Shown here in pieces: positions 48,161 to 62,500 of a stretch of DNA of 64,000 bases (position 1 is the first letter of the stretch; the number at the start of each line of letters is the position of its first letter). Position numbers and translations under genes: made by a program. The notes under the pieces are model-generated. The model was not told the origin of the DNA. It made no database searches and saw only the letters and a program-made list of their open reading frames with translations. Origin of the DNA: Litoditis marina (taxonomy: Eukaryota > Nematoda > Chromadorea > Rhabditida > Rhabditidae); assembly GCA_964036275.1 (NCBI GenBank), contig OZ038436.1:20797904-20861903 (forward strand), in the 5' to 3' direction.

Positions 48161-51100
48161 ATGAATCTGCCCACGCAAGGGCGATTCCTTGAGGACATCG
48201 AGAATAATTATATTTTCGGTAAGTTGATTTATATACCTTCCGTCTATAATTTTTTCAATTCATGGCTTGCATTTTGTCCGGTATTTTAATTAGCGACTAT
48301 GGGTAGGTCATTTTCTTTCTCAATTGGTAATTCGTAGTTGTCTTTTTTCAACGAAAAAGGGTGATACTTTAGTCGGCTTACCCGTTACTATCTCAAAGTG
48401 AATGATCAATAAGATTACTTATGGAGATACACCGTCTCGGCCTTTCGTCCTCTACGATGTCCTAGGTAATAGTATCGAAGTTAGAGGGCTGGAATTTGCA
48501 ATTTTTGTACAGATTATTTATTGCTTTTTCTTTTCTTTCTGTAATACCGATTCATTCTGTAATTATGCTCATGTTAGGGTCGGATGGAGAAGTTCCTGGG
48601 TTGCCTGTCGACGAAAACGATGTAGATGCAAACAACGACGAAACTTTCGGTGCCGATATCAGCCCAGGAAAAGCTGACGAGTTGGAGGATTATGCCGCAC
48701 AAGTGAGTTCAGAAACGTTATTACAATAATTAACTATTTAAATGTTCACTATCTTGATTCCTGGCATTTCAATAAATTGAGAGTTTTTTAGTTTCTTTAC
48801 GTTCCCTACTTAGAACGCGCTCTGTAAAATACAGATTCGCGTTTGTTCGGAACAGTTCCGAACAGAACAATTTCGTCTAATTTGAGAGACGCAGACAGTT
48901 AGAGAACAAAAATCGATTTGCATTTCCGCCATGCTGTATTTACAGTAAAATACTCTACCACAACCAGGCATCTTCTGAGTACTAAATTCACTCGGTTTTT
49001 CACTGTTCTGAGACTATTCGTTCACGTCGAAACCTTGAACAAGATCAACGCAAAAGGCACAATTCTTTTATCTATTTTTCGTTCATTCACCACTGATTCT
49101 GTATGATCTTGCTCAGCAAACAAAATAAGTTCATCTTGTCTTCCAGACAGCTTCTCTCCGGCTTGATGACGATGGATGGGATAGGCCTGGGTGCTCCGTC
49201 GCTCCTGATACGTCGCAAATCCCTCTCCCAGATTTTGATCTGAGTTTGCCATTTGGAACGTCCCCTCTCGACACCTTTCTCGAACAACAGTCGTTTGTTA
49301 GTTGACAACTTCACTTATTCTCTGCAAAATATATGTTCACATCGAGATAGTATTGTAATACTTACCGGCTAGCTAGTAAATAAGTAAATCAATCAAAACT
49401 TCTTCTGTACCGTTCATCTACCAGCAAGATGTCACTTGATATTTCTTGTTTTCGGTGGACTGTATGAGAGTTGTTCACATAAGATCAATCAAGAGTATAA
49501 TCAGAATATTGGTCGCTTTGTAACAAAGTTAGCGGCAACGGGTGTACGGTTACATCAGTGCATTTGTGATAACAAGAAGATAGGGCCGTATAGGTCATTC
49601 AATTCGCAGGCACTAAATGTGTGAAGGATGGAAGATCTAACATCACTCTGACCCTGAACTCCTTGCTGGGGATAGAAGATGTGTATATGATGTATTATAT
49701 CTTTAACGTTTCAGACGCAAACAGGGCTTGGAAGCATTTGGGATTCTCAGCCGACTCCGTCTATGGGTGGATTCAGTGTTTGGGATACCAAAGTTCCATC
49801 CCAGGGGAGTATACCACCGCAGAAGGTGATTCTATATATTTTCTCAATGAAGTTCATATCATCTGGTTTTAGGGTCTGAATATTGATCTTCAGGAGTTAA
49901 GATACAACTATGAAAATTAGTATTTTTAAGTTGAAATATACTCTAGCAAAGTAGAATAAGAGCACCAACAAAACGTATCCTCATAAATTATATTCTTTGT
50001 TGCAATGAGAAGCTTTGATGAACAGTATGGTGCGGGCTTCCGTAAGTTGTCCTTGACTGGTCAATTTCTCATAGATGCTATATTTTAGTTTCCGGATACG
50101 ATGGACCTATTAGGGAACACTCCGTTGGTTTCAGCAGTTGGAAGCCACACGTCACGTCTACCTAATGTGCCTCCGATGCCCAAAGCTCCGACGGTAAAAA
50201 ATTTGATTTGTTGACAGAAATTGGCTTTGGTTTTCTGTTGTTGTTGTTTTTTGCTTCTGAAGTTTTTTCAGCATTGTACTCACTCACATAATATTATTTT
50301 CAGTTAGAGGAGTTGGAAGGTCAAGCTAACCGTTCAGTTCGTGTACCTGAACTTCCTCCTCACGCAGTCTCCGCCGAGGAGCTTGAGCGGCGCATATTGC
50401 TAGAAGCAGCTTCCCGTAATCAGAACTTGTCAAGTTCAAAAGTTGAGGAAACTCCATCATCTAAACGAGTATCCGATGTGGTTAGTTTCAGGTTTACATA
50501 CAATGCAATACAAGCTTTATTTTTCTCCCGTATCGGTATCACTGGGTGAAGGCATCATACCTCATTTTCGTGAACAACAATCTAGTGTGAAAAATGGAGA
50601 GGTATTGTGCACAAATCAGTGAGGTGTAATTATTCCTCAATATGTAGTCCGTTTCTCCATTTAGAAACGTTAAAGCTCTTGGGTTTCCATTAAAAAAATG
50701 GACAATTTTCTTGGCTATTAGAACAGCTTTACTGTATGCTGTGATGTGGAGACACTTTTCTCATGTTTCAGCCGCAAATGGGAGAGTATGGCAATGGTGT
50801 TCAACGTTTCCCCCAAGACGTGCACAATGGATCCGAAATGCCCCCGCCCCCATTTCCACCTCTCCCACCCATGTTGGCACAGTTTGTACCTGTGTGGATG
50901 GACCTGATCGTGGGAAGAATTCAGTATTTGCCTCATGGATGCCCTCCCATACCTCCTTTCATTGGTCATTTGATGAATCATTTTAAGGTCAGTCCACACC
51001 AGGTGTTCCACGAAATGCTTTGGTAGTTGGTATCAGAGCATTCTTTTTCTAAATTTGATCTACTACCTCTAATTTCATTCGATTCATGACAAGAGTAATC

Positions 51101-54100
51101 ATTGTTCACTGTTAATGCTACTGTATCAATAATATATATCGTAGAAGATAGAGATATGAGCAAATTTGGTCAACATAGCCCTTTGCCTTCTGAGCCATGC
51201 AGACTTTTATTGTGAAAATGTTTACTATGTGAGCACAGAATTGCTTTTCAGTTACATTTAGTAATCAATTTTAGGATCCCCGTATGGTTATGTCAATTTT
51301 GATGGCCTCGACTTCTGCGGCTCAACCCCCGTCCCCGTTCAAACCATTTCCTCCGTCCAATGTTGGTTTTTCTATTTCTAGCTTTCAACTAAAGCACTCA
51401 GAAGACGGGCGTACCGGTACATGAGCGGGACGTCCCGAAAGTGGGCGAGGCGTCCCGGTACGTCTCGTACATTGCGCCTGACAGAAAATCAATCGCTCAA
51501 AATAATGGTATGTAACCTGAATTTCCAATTTTTCTTGCCTCGTGCACATTACAAACGCGTTTTACAAGAATATTACACAAAAAAATCTATCAAAACTCAC
51601 TTTTTTCAAAAAAATTTGATCAAAATCTTCTCTATTATTAGTTATATGCGATGTACCGGGACGCCCCGCCTACTTACGGGACGTCCGGCCAATGTACCGG
51701 TACGAGCGGTCGGCTGAGCATGTCGTTTTTATCATTCGTATTCCTTACTCATGAAAATTTGTTTATTTTTGATGCAAAATTGCAAAATGAAGTTTTTCGT
51801 ATTGAAATCGAGAAATGAGCTCTTTTCACTATCACTTCACCGATGTATGTACTTTCTCATTTCAGTTTGGTGGCTACCATCGAAAAGCACCAGGAATGCC
51901 TTCAGGGAGAACCATTGAAGATCTCGCTTTTGATCAGTTTGCGGGATATATGTCTTGTAAGGAGCGACAATGGCTGGTGAAGATTCAAATACTGCAATGT
52001 CAAGGAAATGGAAATGCGTATGACGAAGATTTCTATTACTTGGTGAGTTTTTTGAAGATACGAAAAAACGGTTGTTGGTTTGATTTCGACATATCAATAG
52101 TCTAAAATCCTAGTAATTAGACGCAATCGCGTATTGGGTTTTGGATTAAATTGAAACGCTTCTCAATTTTTCTACTAATTGTGTTCAATTTTCAGTCCTG
52201 GAGGCAGAAGAGGTTGGCGGAAGGGTGGAAACCAAAACCTGCGCTTCCCACCAATGGTGACATCAAGGAAGTTAAGGAGATTCACAAGGTAATTTGGTTT
52301 CTCAATAACTTGCTCCTGGTTTATTCGCGGATTCTGATCGGGAGATGTTCGCCAGCTTCATGTGTTTTGTGTTATCCGAAATTTTATTGAATGAGGGCAG
52401 GGTCGGGACGTTCTTCTATATGTTTTTTTAGGTCATACGTCGTAATAGAGACAGGGGTGATCGGAATTCCGTAAGCAGCAGTGGTCAATACGAGAAGGAG
52501 CTTTCCGTGAATGACAAGTTTGCTGGAAGTCTCGGTGTACCATCAAAGTCTACCACAAGCAATCCTCGACATGTGGGTATCAGTTTTTAGCCCCTATAAT
52601 TCGACAGCTTCTGTCATAATTTAGTTCTTAATCGTTGCTGGTTTTTCGTCGCTCTCGTATTTTTTTATTGAAAAGTTAATATGCAGCAAAAGGATGTTTT
52701 CATTACATCCTGAGACTTCTCAACTATTACTGTTTGGTAAATGATACATACCATGTGATTATGTGTTGTAATTTCAGCTAATTCGTGTCGATGCTTCATC
52801 TGAAGTTGTCGAAGAAGAGCCAGAAATCAAATCTGGTGGTGGTCAGAAAAAGTTAAGAACGCTCTTGCTGCGATTGGAAGCAGCCATGCAACTGACGCTA
52901 GAGTGTGCGGATCGCAGGACCTCGACCAGGTAATTTACCCAAGCTCTATAGCCATACACCAGCAAGGTTGTCCGAATAGTCAGAAAAGTTCGAAAAACGG
53001 ACTACTTTTTAGCCGAAAAGATGAAAATCGGTCTACTTTAGAGGAAAAATCCTAAATTTTCACGTGTTCACATCTAAATACGAATTACTTATTGTCGCTT
53101 AGTCGGACCTTACTGGGGTATGTCTATAGCTCTATTTCTTCAAGTCTTTTGCTCACTCCCTGAACTTTTCGTGTCGTTTTGCTACATACAAGTTGTTGAA
53201 TCTGTGTTCGATAATCTATATTGAACGCAAACCTAGTTTCTACTCAACGGAAATGGATTTTTCATACTAGATGACGCGCTTTTAAATTTAAAACCAACAG
53301 CAACATTTTACCGTAAACAACGTTCAAAATTTCTCAGCTATGCTATATTTGCAACAGGATAATAGGAAACCAAAAATCTAAATCTTAACAATCTGTTCTC
53401 AGTGTCGATATCTCGAGAAGGGTGGATCTCATCATAAGGGAAATGCTAGGAGAGGATCTCGTGAAGGTCATTCAAGTAAGTGATTACATAGGTGAAAAGT
53501 CACGGGCCTAAAAGGTTCCTTTTAGGCCCGCGATTTCCGTAGCCGAAATCACCCTATTAGAGCCTACTAGGGGCGCTTAGGGCAACATTTTTCCTCTCAA
53601 ATACTGGATTAAATATGTTTTTCTTGCTCAACCTTGTGTATATACTCGAGAAATGTGACAAAACATAGATTAGAGCAACATGGTTGCAGTTAAAATCAAA
53701 AACAATGAAAAAAGCTAGGTCGATATCAAAAACGCGGCCCTTTTAGGGTCTTTTGGGCACGCGTTTGCGAAATCACCCGAAATTTCCCTTTTAGGGGCTA
53801 ATAGTCCCTTGACTTTTCACCTGAGGTTCGTTCTGTTTGTACCTTTGCTGCTATAGCTGACTGAAATCGGGAACGTTATTTTTGTTATGTGGAAATTGGC
53901 CTGATGAGGGCTAAAACGAACGAAATGTTTTGTACGCTTTCTTCACTATGTATTTATTTGACACACTTCATTAATCATTCACCCTTCATCTACTTTCAGA
54001 TCGGTAAAGGTAGACAACTAATTGGTCGTCTTCTAAGAATTGCCGCTCCTTCCGACCAATCGCGGATATTATCCTCTCTGTTCCTGGGTTGCAGCTCATT

Positions 54101-55165
54101 GACCAAGAAGGTTTTCGCAGAGGTTAGTGCGCTTTTATACCTCGGTTAGTATTCAACGCTCAATTTGTTCTTTTGACATCATCTATTTTATATGTCATCA
54201 TGTAGAGTGCTAGCGGTGGCGCTTTTGCACGAATAAACTACTAGAAAATAGCGAAATATTTCAGATTGATAGTTGCCCATTGTTTTTTAGTTACGAACAT
54301 TTTTGGTGATTATATGCCTTTTAATTGTATAAATATGTAAGGTGTACACTACTTCAGATAGCTGCCGATTTGGTTCCCGCCGTTTATTTGGAGCTGAATG
54401 TCCTGAACAGGGAGAAGATGATCGAAGTTATTGCCACTTTGAGTGTGGATGCTCTTTGCCAGAGTGTCCTGGATAAAAACACGGTCAGTAAAGCAACGCT
54501 ATAGTTGGTGTTTCATTCCGCTCGATTCGTTATAACTTCTTTTTCATTATAATTAATTTTTTAGGTGAACAGAGATTTACTTCTCAATCTGATTTTGCTG
54601 TGCGCCCAGAAGAAAGCATCTTATGCCTGTCCACTTTTGCAATGGTTGAAAGGACCCGCTGGGGAAATGGACTGGATTAAGAATTGGTATGTGAATTTTT
54701 TTATGGCGTTTATTTTACGTAATGAACACCATAGGTAAAATAGTTTATTGTACAACTAAACTGAACGTGCGTAACCTCATAAACGGGCATCAGACCCCTG
54801 CAAAGCGCATTATTTTTTGCGTTTCAAACAGCTTTCGCTTTTGAACTGGGCGTAAGTTCCAGAAAACGCGCAAATATGAGCATGGATCAGTGCCATTGTG
54901 ACGGGGTATTTTACCTAGTCTGTTTTTCTAGATGTGAGAGAAAGGAGTCGTCTGTTAAAATATCTATGGCAACTGTCATTTGAGGCTGTTTTAATATAAA
55001 TGTTCATATTTTAGGTCCACTTCCATCGGTTCATGGTCTAGAATGCTTTCCATCAGGCGAGACGATCTGTCACTTTTGGCAGAATGGCTCAATCTTCTCG
55101 TGGTAGATTTTTCTCAAACCACTGTGGCAAGTAAATTAGCCGCTGCTGTTATTACCACCTTATAA
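48161..55165 (+). CDS. patr-1: PAT1 homolog, mRNA decapping activator
   Basis: Seventeen exons (48161-48218, 48578-48702, 49147-49296, 49715-49825, 50089-50193, 50304-50480, 50772-50987, 51275-51361, 51866-52042, 52196-52288, 52432-52572, 52778-52929, 53403-53475, 54000-54122, 54358-54483, 54565-54686 and 55015-55165) total 2187 nt, giving 728 aa, close to human PATL1. The N-terminus has the conserved DETFG motif. A Pro-rich region precedes DQFAGYMSCKERQWLVKIQI and a DEDFYYL motif, the central PAT1 signature. The C-terminal half is the helical-repeat domain (IGKGRQLIGRLLRIA onwards), which in this family binds the Lsm1-7 ring. PAT1 links deadenylated mRNA to decapping in P-bodies with the DDX6 helicase. 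The first ATG follows a TTTCAG site by 40 bases, fitting trans-splicing, but an upstream coding exon cannot be excluded. Introns hold three MITE-like elements. Confidence 0.92.
51395..51720. mobile_element. MITE with about 70-bp TIRs in a PAT1 intron
   Basis: The left arm contains GTACCGGTACATGAGCGGGA and GGCGTCCCGGTAC. The right arm is its inverted counterpart with scattered mismatches. The core is about 180 bp and AT-rich. Confidence 0.8.
52962..53118. mobile_element. Short MITE in a PAT1 intron
   Basis: CAGCAAGGTTGTCCGAATAG at the left is roughly mirrored by CTTAGTCGGACCTTACTGG at the right. Confidence 0.5.
53490..53822. mobile_element. MITE with TIR AGGTGAAAAGTCACGGG
   Basis: The left end AGGTGAAAAGTCACGGGCC is mirrored by CCCTTGACTTTTCACCT at the right. 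Inside each arm are further CCTTTTAGG/CCTAAAAGG repeats. It lies in a PAT1 intron. Confidence 0.75.
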
Positions 55166-55866
55166 TCCGTATATGTATCCAATACTGTCTCAACAGGGAC
55201 GCGTTTTACTCACATTTCGTTCCAGTTTTGAGTCTGGTCACTCTTACCATACTTACCAAATAATTGTTATATAATTGTTTTCCGTCTTTCTCCAATTATG
55301 TATATCAGTGAGTATTGCGTTATTCTAAGAAAGTTTAGTGCATTTTATCGAAATGCATTGACCCATTCCATTGTTGTACACTTAGTTATACTCACCCATG
55401 TTTCATTTTTACGTAAGTTTATAATATTCGGTTATTCAGTCATCCTTAAAGGTATTTGATATATTATTATTGATAAGGGTAAAGTGGAACGAGGTTACCA
55501 GCTACATAACACCCGGTACAGCCTCTATATTTGTATAATAATGCTGCTGACTGATCCTGAGGCTTATAGGTTTTAAGACGTTTAGGAAGTGTATCGACGA
55601 ACGGTTATTACGTGAAATAGAAGCGGGATGGTTCGTCCGTTACATCCTAAAATATGCATTCCCTTCAATGCTAGCATAAAGTCTCATGTTGTGATCCGTT
55701 TGATTTTGTTTTTCAGAGTGTTATACGCTTAATATTTAATATAATTCTTACTATCATGTGTTGCTGATACATGGCGTTCGTTCGCTGTAATTACCTCATT
55801 TTGTGATGTGCTTTTATTTGTTTCCGAAAATTCACTTTCTCACGTTGTTTTCAAGGATAGAACATC
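55166..55866. other. Spacer between the PAT1 and DAPIT-like genes
   Basis: About 700 bases of AT-rich DNA with no gene seen. It could hold an outron if the three genes form an operon, or a separate promoter. Confidence 0.4.
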
Positions 55867-56192
55867 ATGTCTGACGCTGTTCGTGGAATCTGGCAATCCA
55901 TCGTCAACACCAAGAGATCATACTTGAACCCCCATGAGCACTTCGGACGTGCTAATATCTGTCGTGCTGCCCTTGCCAGCTATGTTGGAATTTACCTTCT
56001 GTTCAAGATGAATTCGGCAAAGAAGGTCAGCTCTGATGACAGCCCGTGTTTTTGTCTGAATGGACAGTCACCAGCCGTTTGTATATTATGCATCGCTTAT
56101 TTCATTGTTTCCAGGCCGCTGCCCTGCAGGCTCAGAAAGCTGCTGAGAAGAAGAATGTTGTAAACGATGCTCTTCTTCGTGCTGGACTATAG
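55867..56192 (+). CDS. DAPIT-like small ATP synthase subunit (ATP5MK/USMG5 type), 78 aa
   Basis: Two exons, 55867-56025 and 56115-56192 (TAG), give 78 residues. The core LNPHEHFGRANICRAALASY followed by VGIYLLFKMNSAKK fits the DAPIT pattern: an F/Y-rich start, a GRxN motif and a single membrane span that ends in Lys. DAPIT sits in the mitochondrial inner membrane in the Fo sector and supports ATP synthase dimers. Here the C-terminus is about 25 residues longer than the animal proteins I know, with an Ala/Lys helix (AAALQAQKAAEKKN). A TTTTCAAG site 17 bases before the ATG may be a trans-splice site. AATAAA lies at 56228-56233. The family assignment rests on a short motif and could be wrong; a small mitochondrial membrane protein is the safer reading. 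Confidence 0.65.
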
Positions 56193-56227
56193 ACTGGATA
56201 TTATAGCATGTAGTTTATGTTCATTTA

Positions 56228-56233
56228 AATAAA
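56228..56233 (+). terminator. Poly(A) signal of the DAPIT-like gene
   Basis: AATAAA lies 35 bases after the stop codon. The eIF3b acceptor is about 310 bases further on. Confidence 0.6.
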
Positions 56234-56553
56234 TGCGATATATCGAATTGTTTCCGATTTTTAAAATGGGAAATGGGTTTCAACCCCTCAGATTTCTTCA
56301 GTTGGAAAATTGCGTGTTTGAATCGGCGCCCTGTGCAATATCGCTGTGGGACCCTTAATGTGCTTCTTTCACTTACTGTGTAATTTGGTTCGCTGTGTTT
56401 CCATGCAAAGTAACGAATTTGTTGTTAAATTTATAATTTTCAAACTGCTGTTTTACATTTTATATTTCTTTGTAAACGTTAGGACACTGCTTATTATTCG
56501 CCTAATCAGTTTCTGTAAATTTTTCACGGTACTCTCTTTTTTTAGCGTTTGCC

Positions 56554-59500
56554 ATGGTTGAAGTAGATTTGAACAAAGAAAACGAGGAGGAGCCTTCATT
56601 CTCAGATGAGGAAGGCTTTGTGGATGATATTGACAATGAAGGTACGTTGAAGGATTTGTTGAGCTTGTTTTCGGAGCTTGTGTCCAAGTACGGAATGTTT
56701 GAGTAGTAGGGGAATTGACATGCTATAAAATAGGACTCTCAAAAATACCGTATTGTTGGGACAGTTACTATAATGTTGAGTGATGATTTTTCTCAATCTG
56801 CACAGTTCTCTCATCGATATGGAAATCGAAGCTCCGTTCGAAATTGCACTGTTGGAAATTCACCGACCTCTCTGTTGCATCATTTATCGATTTTTAGTAA
56901 TTAGTTGCTATTAAGCTATCAAACAAATTTTGTTCCTCAGTACTTCATCTTCTTGGTTTGTTAATCCAATTTGCTGCTGACAGTTAGTATCAAACCAATT
57001 CACGTTTGGGTGGCTGGAGAACTGTTTCCAGTTTGTCTGACACGAGCGGGTGCTGACAAAGTGTAATTCTTCTCAAGATTATTGAATTATTTTTCATGGA
57101 TGTACTCTACTCGGCTGGGATCAAAACAAATTTAATTTATTGGACGGTCAAACTCATTCTTCTTTCATTGTCGCCTCATTCTTTCAGATCTTGTTCCCGA
57201 TGTGCTTCGACAGGAGCCGGCTATCGACCAATACGAAGAAAGCACCACCGTGATTTTCGGTCTCCCTGTCGTCGGGGCTGAACGTATCGGCAAGTTGAAA
57301 AGTGTCCTGGGCAAAATTTTCGGCAACGTCAATCCTGACCATGTCGCTACATTCCCAACAACACCCGAAGGAGGAAGCAAGGTGAATTCATGAGGGTTCA
57401 GTTCTTATCGAATCGATTTTTGCCTGCTGTTCATATTGGTTCTTACTATAATGCGATCAATCAGATCAGTGCTGTCTGCTGCTAAATGTCTATGAAAAGT
57501 AATCGATACGTGTGATATTAAACTATAATCTTCATTTTTGTCTAATTCAATACTAGCTGATTTCCTGCGAATTTCTCTATACAAGGATTCGATTGCACAT
57601 TTACAGATTGTATTTATTTCTCTAAAGAAGACCTATGATGTTACAGGGATGTGCGTTCATCGAATGGCGAGATAAGGAGGCCGCTGAGTATGCCAAATCT
57701 GTTCTGAATGGATACAAACTGGATAAGAGTCATACCTTCTCTGTCTTCCTGTTTGAAGAACTTCGTCACGTGCAAGAGCCGCCTTCTGATTGGGTTGCTC
57801 CCCAACCTACTCCCTATGAAGACCCCGTGAGTCAAGTAGCCTTTTCCATCTTTTCGCTATCAGAACAATTATCGGGAGGAAATAATTATCACCGACAATG
57901 TTGAAATAACTCGTTGTTGTTCCGCCAATGTGTTTAGTTGGTTCGGGCGCTCTGCGGGTGTTGCGCGGGGTTTCCGCAAGATATTTTTATTTTCTACAGC
58001 AATTTTCGCCTTTCGATAGAATGCTGTTGATGTGAGCAAGAGCAAGTGGGATATTGATAATATTATTCTGTTCCAGGGAGATTTGTGGTATTGGATGCAA
58101 AACAATCGTTGCCGTGATCAGTTTGCTGTGCAATATACGAAGAATGACATACCAATCGTCGGCGTTTACTGGAATATCAAAGGCCACGATCCGGAAATTG
58201 CTGGCGACGAGGGAGAGGCTGAGCGTCCGGTGAGTTTTTTTTCTATTCACGCGTACAGGTCACAGTCTGAGAAGAGTACAATTGATTTATCGCAAGCGCA
58301 ATATTAATTAAGTTATATCTACATTTGGCTGACGTAGCGTAAACGTGTTGCGTACGTCTGTAGCAACATTTACACTACTTCAGCCATATACCGCTGAAAA
58401 TAATTTATTTTTGAACTGCAGTAGCCCAAAAATCATGAACACAGCGTCCTAGCCACTCCGCATAGGCTAGGTCAGTTTATTTATCTAGTAATGAATTGGT
58501 TTAGGGCTGGACTGACACCATGTTCAAGTGGTCGCCTCATGGTTCGTACATTACAACAATTCATCAGAAAGGTGTTCTTCTTTGGGGCGGACCCAAATTC
58601 AAGCGCTGTCAGAGGTTCCAGCACGACATTGTGGAGTATATCGACTTTTCGCCATGTGAGAAGTAAGTTTCTCATTTTTTTGTTGTCTGTCAAGAACGTT
58701 TTACCTCCTTTCTTTGCTTTGCCTTATCGACTATTCTGATTTGCATGAAATATTCATTACAATTGTGAGCTGTTCTATTCCATTCACAATTTTTAGGTAT
58801 CTGGTGACTTACGCAGCGCCTTCGCAGCAGATGCGCTGGGGTGAAGATGAAGACTGTATTCGTATTTGGGACGTTCAGACCGGTGAAATGTTGAAAGGAT
58901 TCTCTTTGTACGCGCTGACAAACAGGAACGAACTCCAAACTTGGCCCATATTTCAGTAAGTTTTTTTTAGAGCAAAGCTTCCAATTAAATATTTATCAGC
59001 TTTCTTTGCGTAGGCGCGGCGATGATGTAGTCGATGTAATTCTCTACGAGTATCGATTCTTAGTGCACACAAGTCTGCAGGAAGTGTGTTGACTGTGCAG
59101 GAAGCGTGTTGACTGTGCAAGTTTATAAATCAGAGGGTTTTCACACTCCCGGTTCATTGTTATTTTGTAGTTGAAATCTTAATTGAGATCTAACCCATTT
59201 TGCACGTTTTCTTCGTGGGCGCCTGGGTTATGACGGCTCCATCATTTATATTGTTGAACATCATTTAATGAATGTTTTCCAAGGTGGTCTCACGATGAGA
59301 AGTATTTCGCTTGCATGAAGGCGCCTGAGAAGGACAAGTTGGAGAAAGAGAAGAAGGTTGGTAATTTTTCTGTCTAGTTTCGGTACCCACTACCATTTTT
59401 AGTTTTTCACAACAAGCTGGACCACCAAGTTGGATGCCAGTCTGAGATAAACACGTGATATATGTCTTTGGTCTGTGTTCGTCATTGGAATGTTGGGCTT

Positions 59501-62500
59501 TGAATCGGCCGACCGCTTATGACTTACAAATCGATTCGGTTGTGTTCAGAGTGCATACTTGAAATATGTAATGATGTTTTTTTTTCGCTATTCCCATCCT
59601 ATGAACACATCTACTTTTCAGATCAATGGAATTTCTGTGTATGACACAGAGAAGTTCGCTCTTGTGGATCGTCGTCATGTCATCATTGAGAATATTAAAA
59701 CGTTCCAGTGGAGTCCTACGCAAAATGTTATCGCCTACTATTCGGAAGTTAGTTGTTTTTCTCTCTTTGTAAATGAAAAGTGAAAAGAATAAATCTTTCT
59801 TTTGCTTTCTGCAAATTCAAATTTCTCCAACAATCTATGTTTGCTACAATTCTCAAAGCATGAAACTGTTGGTTTTCGTAGTGAAGATTCGCACTTTGTT
59901 CAAGATTTTTTTTAGATCGTAAGAATCACATGATAATCAGTCATGTAAGCAGCGAAATTTTTATGAGTAGCAATCGCACTTTTACTTTCTGGAAACGCGA
60001 TTGTTTTCATATTGAATAGACTGTTTCTTCAGTTGAAAGGTAAAATTGTAACTATGTCTCGAATGCTCATTAATGGCATTATATTACAGTGTACTGATAC
60101 GTTGCCCGCCGAGTTCGGTTTGATGCAAATCCCAACGCAGCATAAACTCCGAAGTGGTCGCATTTACAATGTGGCTGATGCACAGATGTTCTGGCAGCCG
60201 AACGGTAAACGCCTGGCTGTTTATACGATGAGGTGAGTGAGTATAGTATCTAGGTGGCGTTTACTGACATATTTCATGAAATCTTTTCTCATTTCATGTT
60301 CTTTCAGTCAAATTATTGTGATTTAATAATTTATATTGAAATTCAGAGAAACTCTGATTTGGTTGGCTATCGATTTATCTTTTCTTTAAGGTATTCAAAG
60401 AAGCAGTTGCGAGAAACCGGAGAAATCAAATATGTGGTTAGTCATATTGCGGCACCCTTTAAGTGAACGATTCTAGCTTAAGTTTTCAGTTTTGTTATGT
60501 TTATCTATACCATTGTACCCTTATTTCACAATTCCAAACGTGTCAATCAAAACTACGCTTTTACGCAAGTTTCTATGATTGGTTGCCTAGCTGAGAACCC
60601 GAAGCATGTTTTGTGAACAATTCAGTCGCCTAGTTTCAAATGTTGGCGTCTACTTGCTTTCCTTTTAATTAATCAAATAATCCTGTTGATTCTTCACAGT
60701 GTGACTAGTTTTACTGGCCCCTGAGTGAGTTCTTCAGTGAGATCATAAGCAATGTTCCTACTTTTAAGGGAGGATGTACTTACCATGTGGAAGTATTCGA
60801 GATGGACAAGAAGGACGTTTCTATGATGAACCTGCCATTACCTGATCCATTCATTCACTTTGGTTGGGAGCCGAATGGTGCGTTTATTATTTTTCTATAG
60901 GGCCGTGTTTCTTTTAAATTCAATCTTGAGTAGTATCTGAAGGAATACGAACCGAAGATTGAAAAGGGCTGTGACGTGATTTTTTCATAAACTGGAGAAT
61001 TTTATCTTTCCATGATAAAAAAATAAGTATTTTGATTCCTGATTCAATGTTTATCGCACTATTATATACAAGTTCAATATGTTCAGGTGAGAAGTTCTGT
61101 GTACTGACTGGTAATCAGGCGAAAGCCACACCCAACGTCTACAAAATCGATTCCAACAGTCCGGTTCCACTGAAGCTGATGAGCAAACTTGATGCCGGAG
61201 TGCAGCTGAATGAGGTATTTTTATAGACTCTCGGTGGATGATATGAAATTCCTGAACATTCGGCCACATGAAGATGAAGCCAAACGTTTTCACTTGATAA
61301 TCAATCATTTTCAATCAGTGTGACTATAAGCTGAAGTAAAACGCGCATTTGGATGTTTTAATATTAGATAATTATGACCGGTAACCGAAAAGTAGTGAAC
61401 ATATGATTAACCCATTTGCTCCTAATAATTTTTTTTGGCTTTCAAGGTCGTTTGGGCTCCATCTGGTGGTTGGCTTGCGGTTCTCGCCAGACTCTCGACT
61501 GGTGGAAATGTTATGTTTGTCGACGCTACTCTTCAAGAGGCGAAACGAACCAATGTTGTGGAACACCCTGGTTTCAATAGGGTAATAGTTTTTCTGTGGT
61601 ATTTTTCCAATGGTAATTTAATGTTTCCTGATATGTTTCAGTGGTCTCCTGACCGTATTAACTGACTCGCAGAAAGTGTGCACAAATACTTCTTATTTAC
61701 GTGAGTTCTCCAGGGCTACTGGGATCCGACCGGTCGATACTTCGTCACTTGTTCTATCACTGGAGGTCGCCATGGTGCCGATCTAGGTTTCAGAATTTAC
61801 ACCTTCCAGGTTAGTTTTATAAATGAAGAACAAGCAATTACATAAGCGTTAAGCTTTTTATTGTTTGCTAATTCTAATTGAAGTATTTATATAGGGATTG
61901 TAGGTTTTTACAGCACCGTTTTTCAGTCTTTCACCGTTTAGGCCTGCAATCTTTATCGGAGTAAATGCACGGTTCTATTCATTACTCATGACCATAAAGA
62001 TAGCGCCCTTGGTGAGCTTCTTACCAATTTTATAATCTAATTTTCACATATTTCCAGGGCCGCGAGTTGTGTCGTAAGAATCTTGATGGTCTCAAGCAAT
62101 TCCAGTGGAGACCTCGGCCACCAGTCAAGCTCTCGGAGCAAAAGCTCAAGGTATTTTCATTTTTCAATCTTGTAATTTCTCTTTCGATAACTCAGTGGTT
62201 TTTTGCTTCAATCTGGACTGTTGTGATTTAAGGAAATCAAGAAGAGCTTGAAGAAGACTGCACAGCGCTTCGATCGCGAGGATAATGAGGAGAAATACCG
62301 AGCCAGTCAAGAAGTCGTTGAGAAGAGGAGGTAATGATTCATTACGTCTCACACGCATACCCTCAGGACCGTGTTTTGAGTTATTGTGGTTTACATGAGA
62401 GCACTAATTTTGAAGTGAAGATAACAGATTTATCGAAAAGACGATAAGTCTTCCTCCTTCCTAACTGGCTGTCTTCCAGAAAGATCATGGGAGCGTTCAA

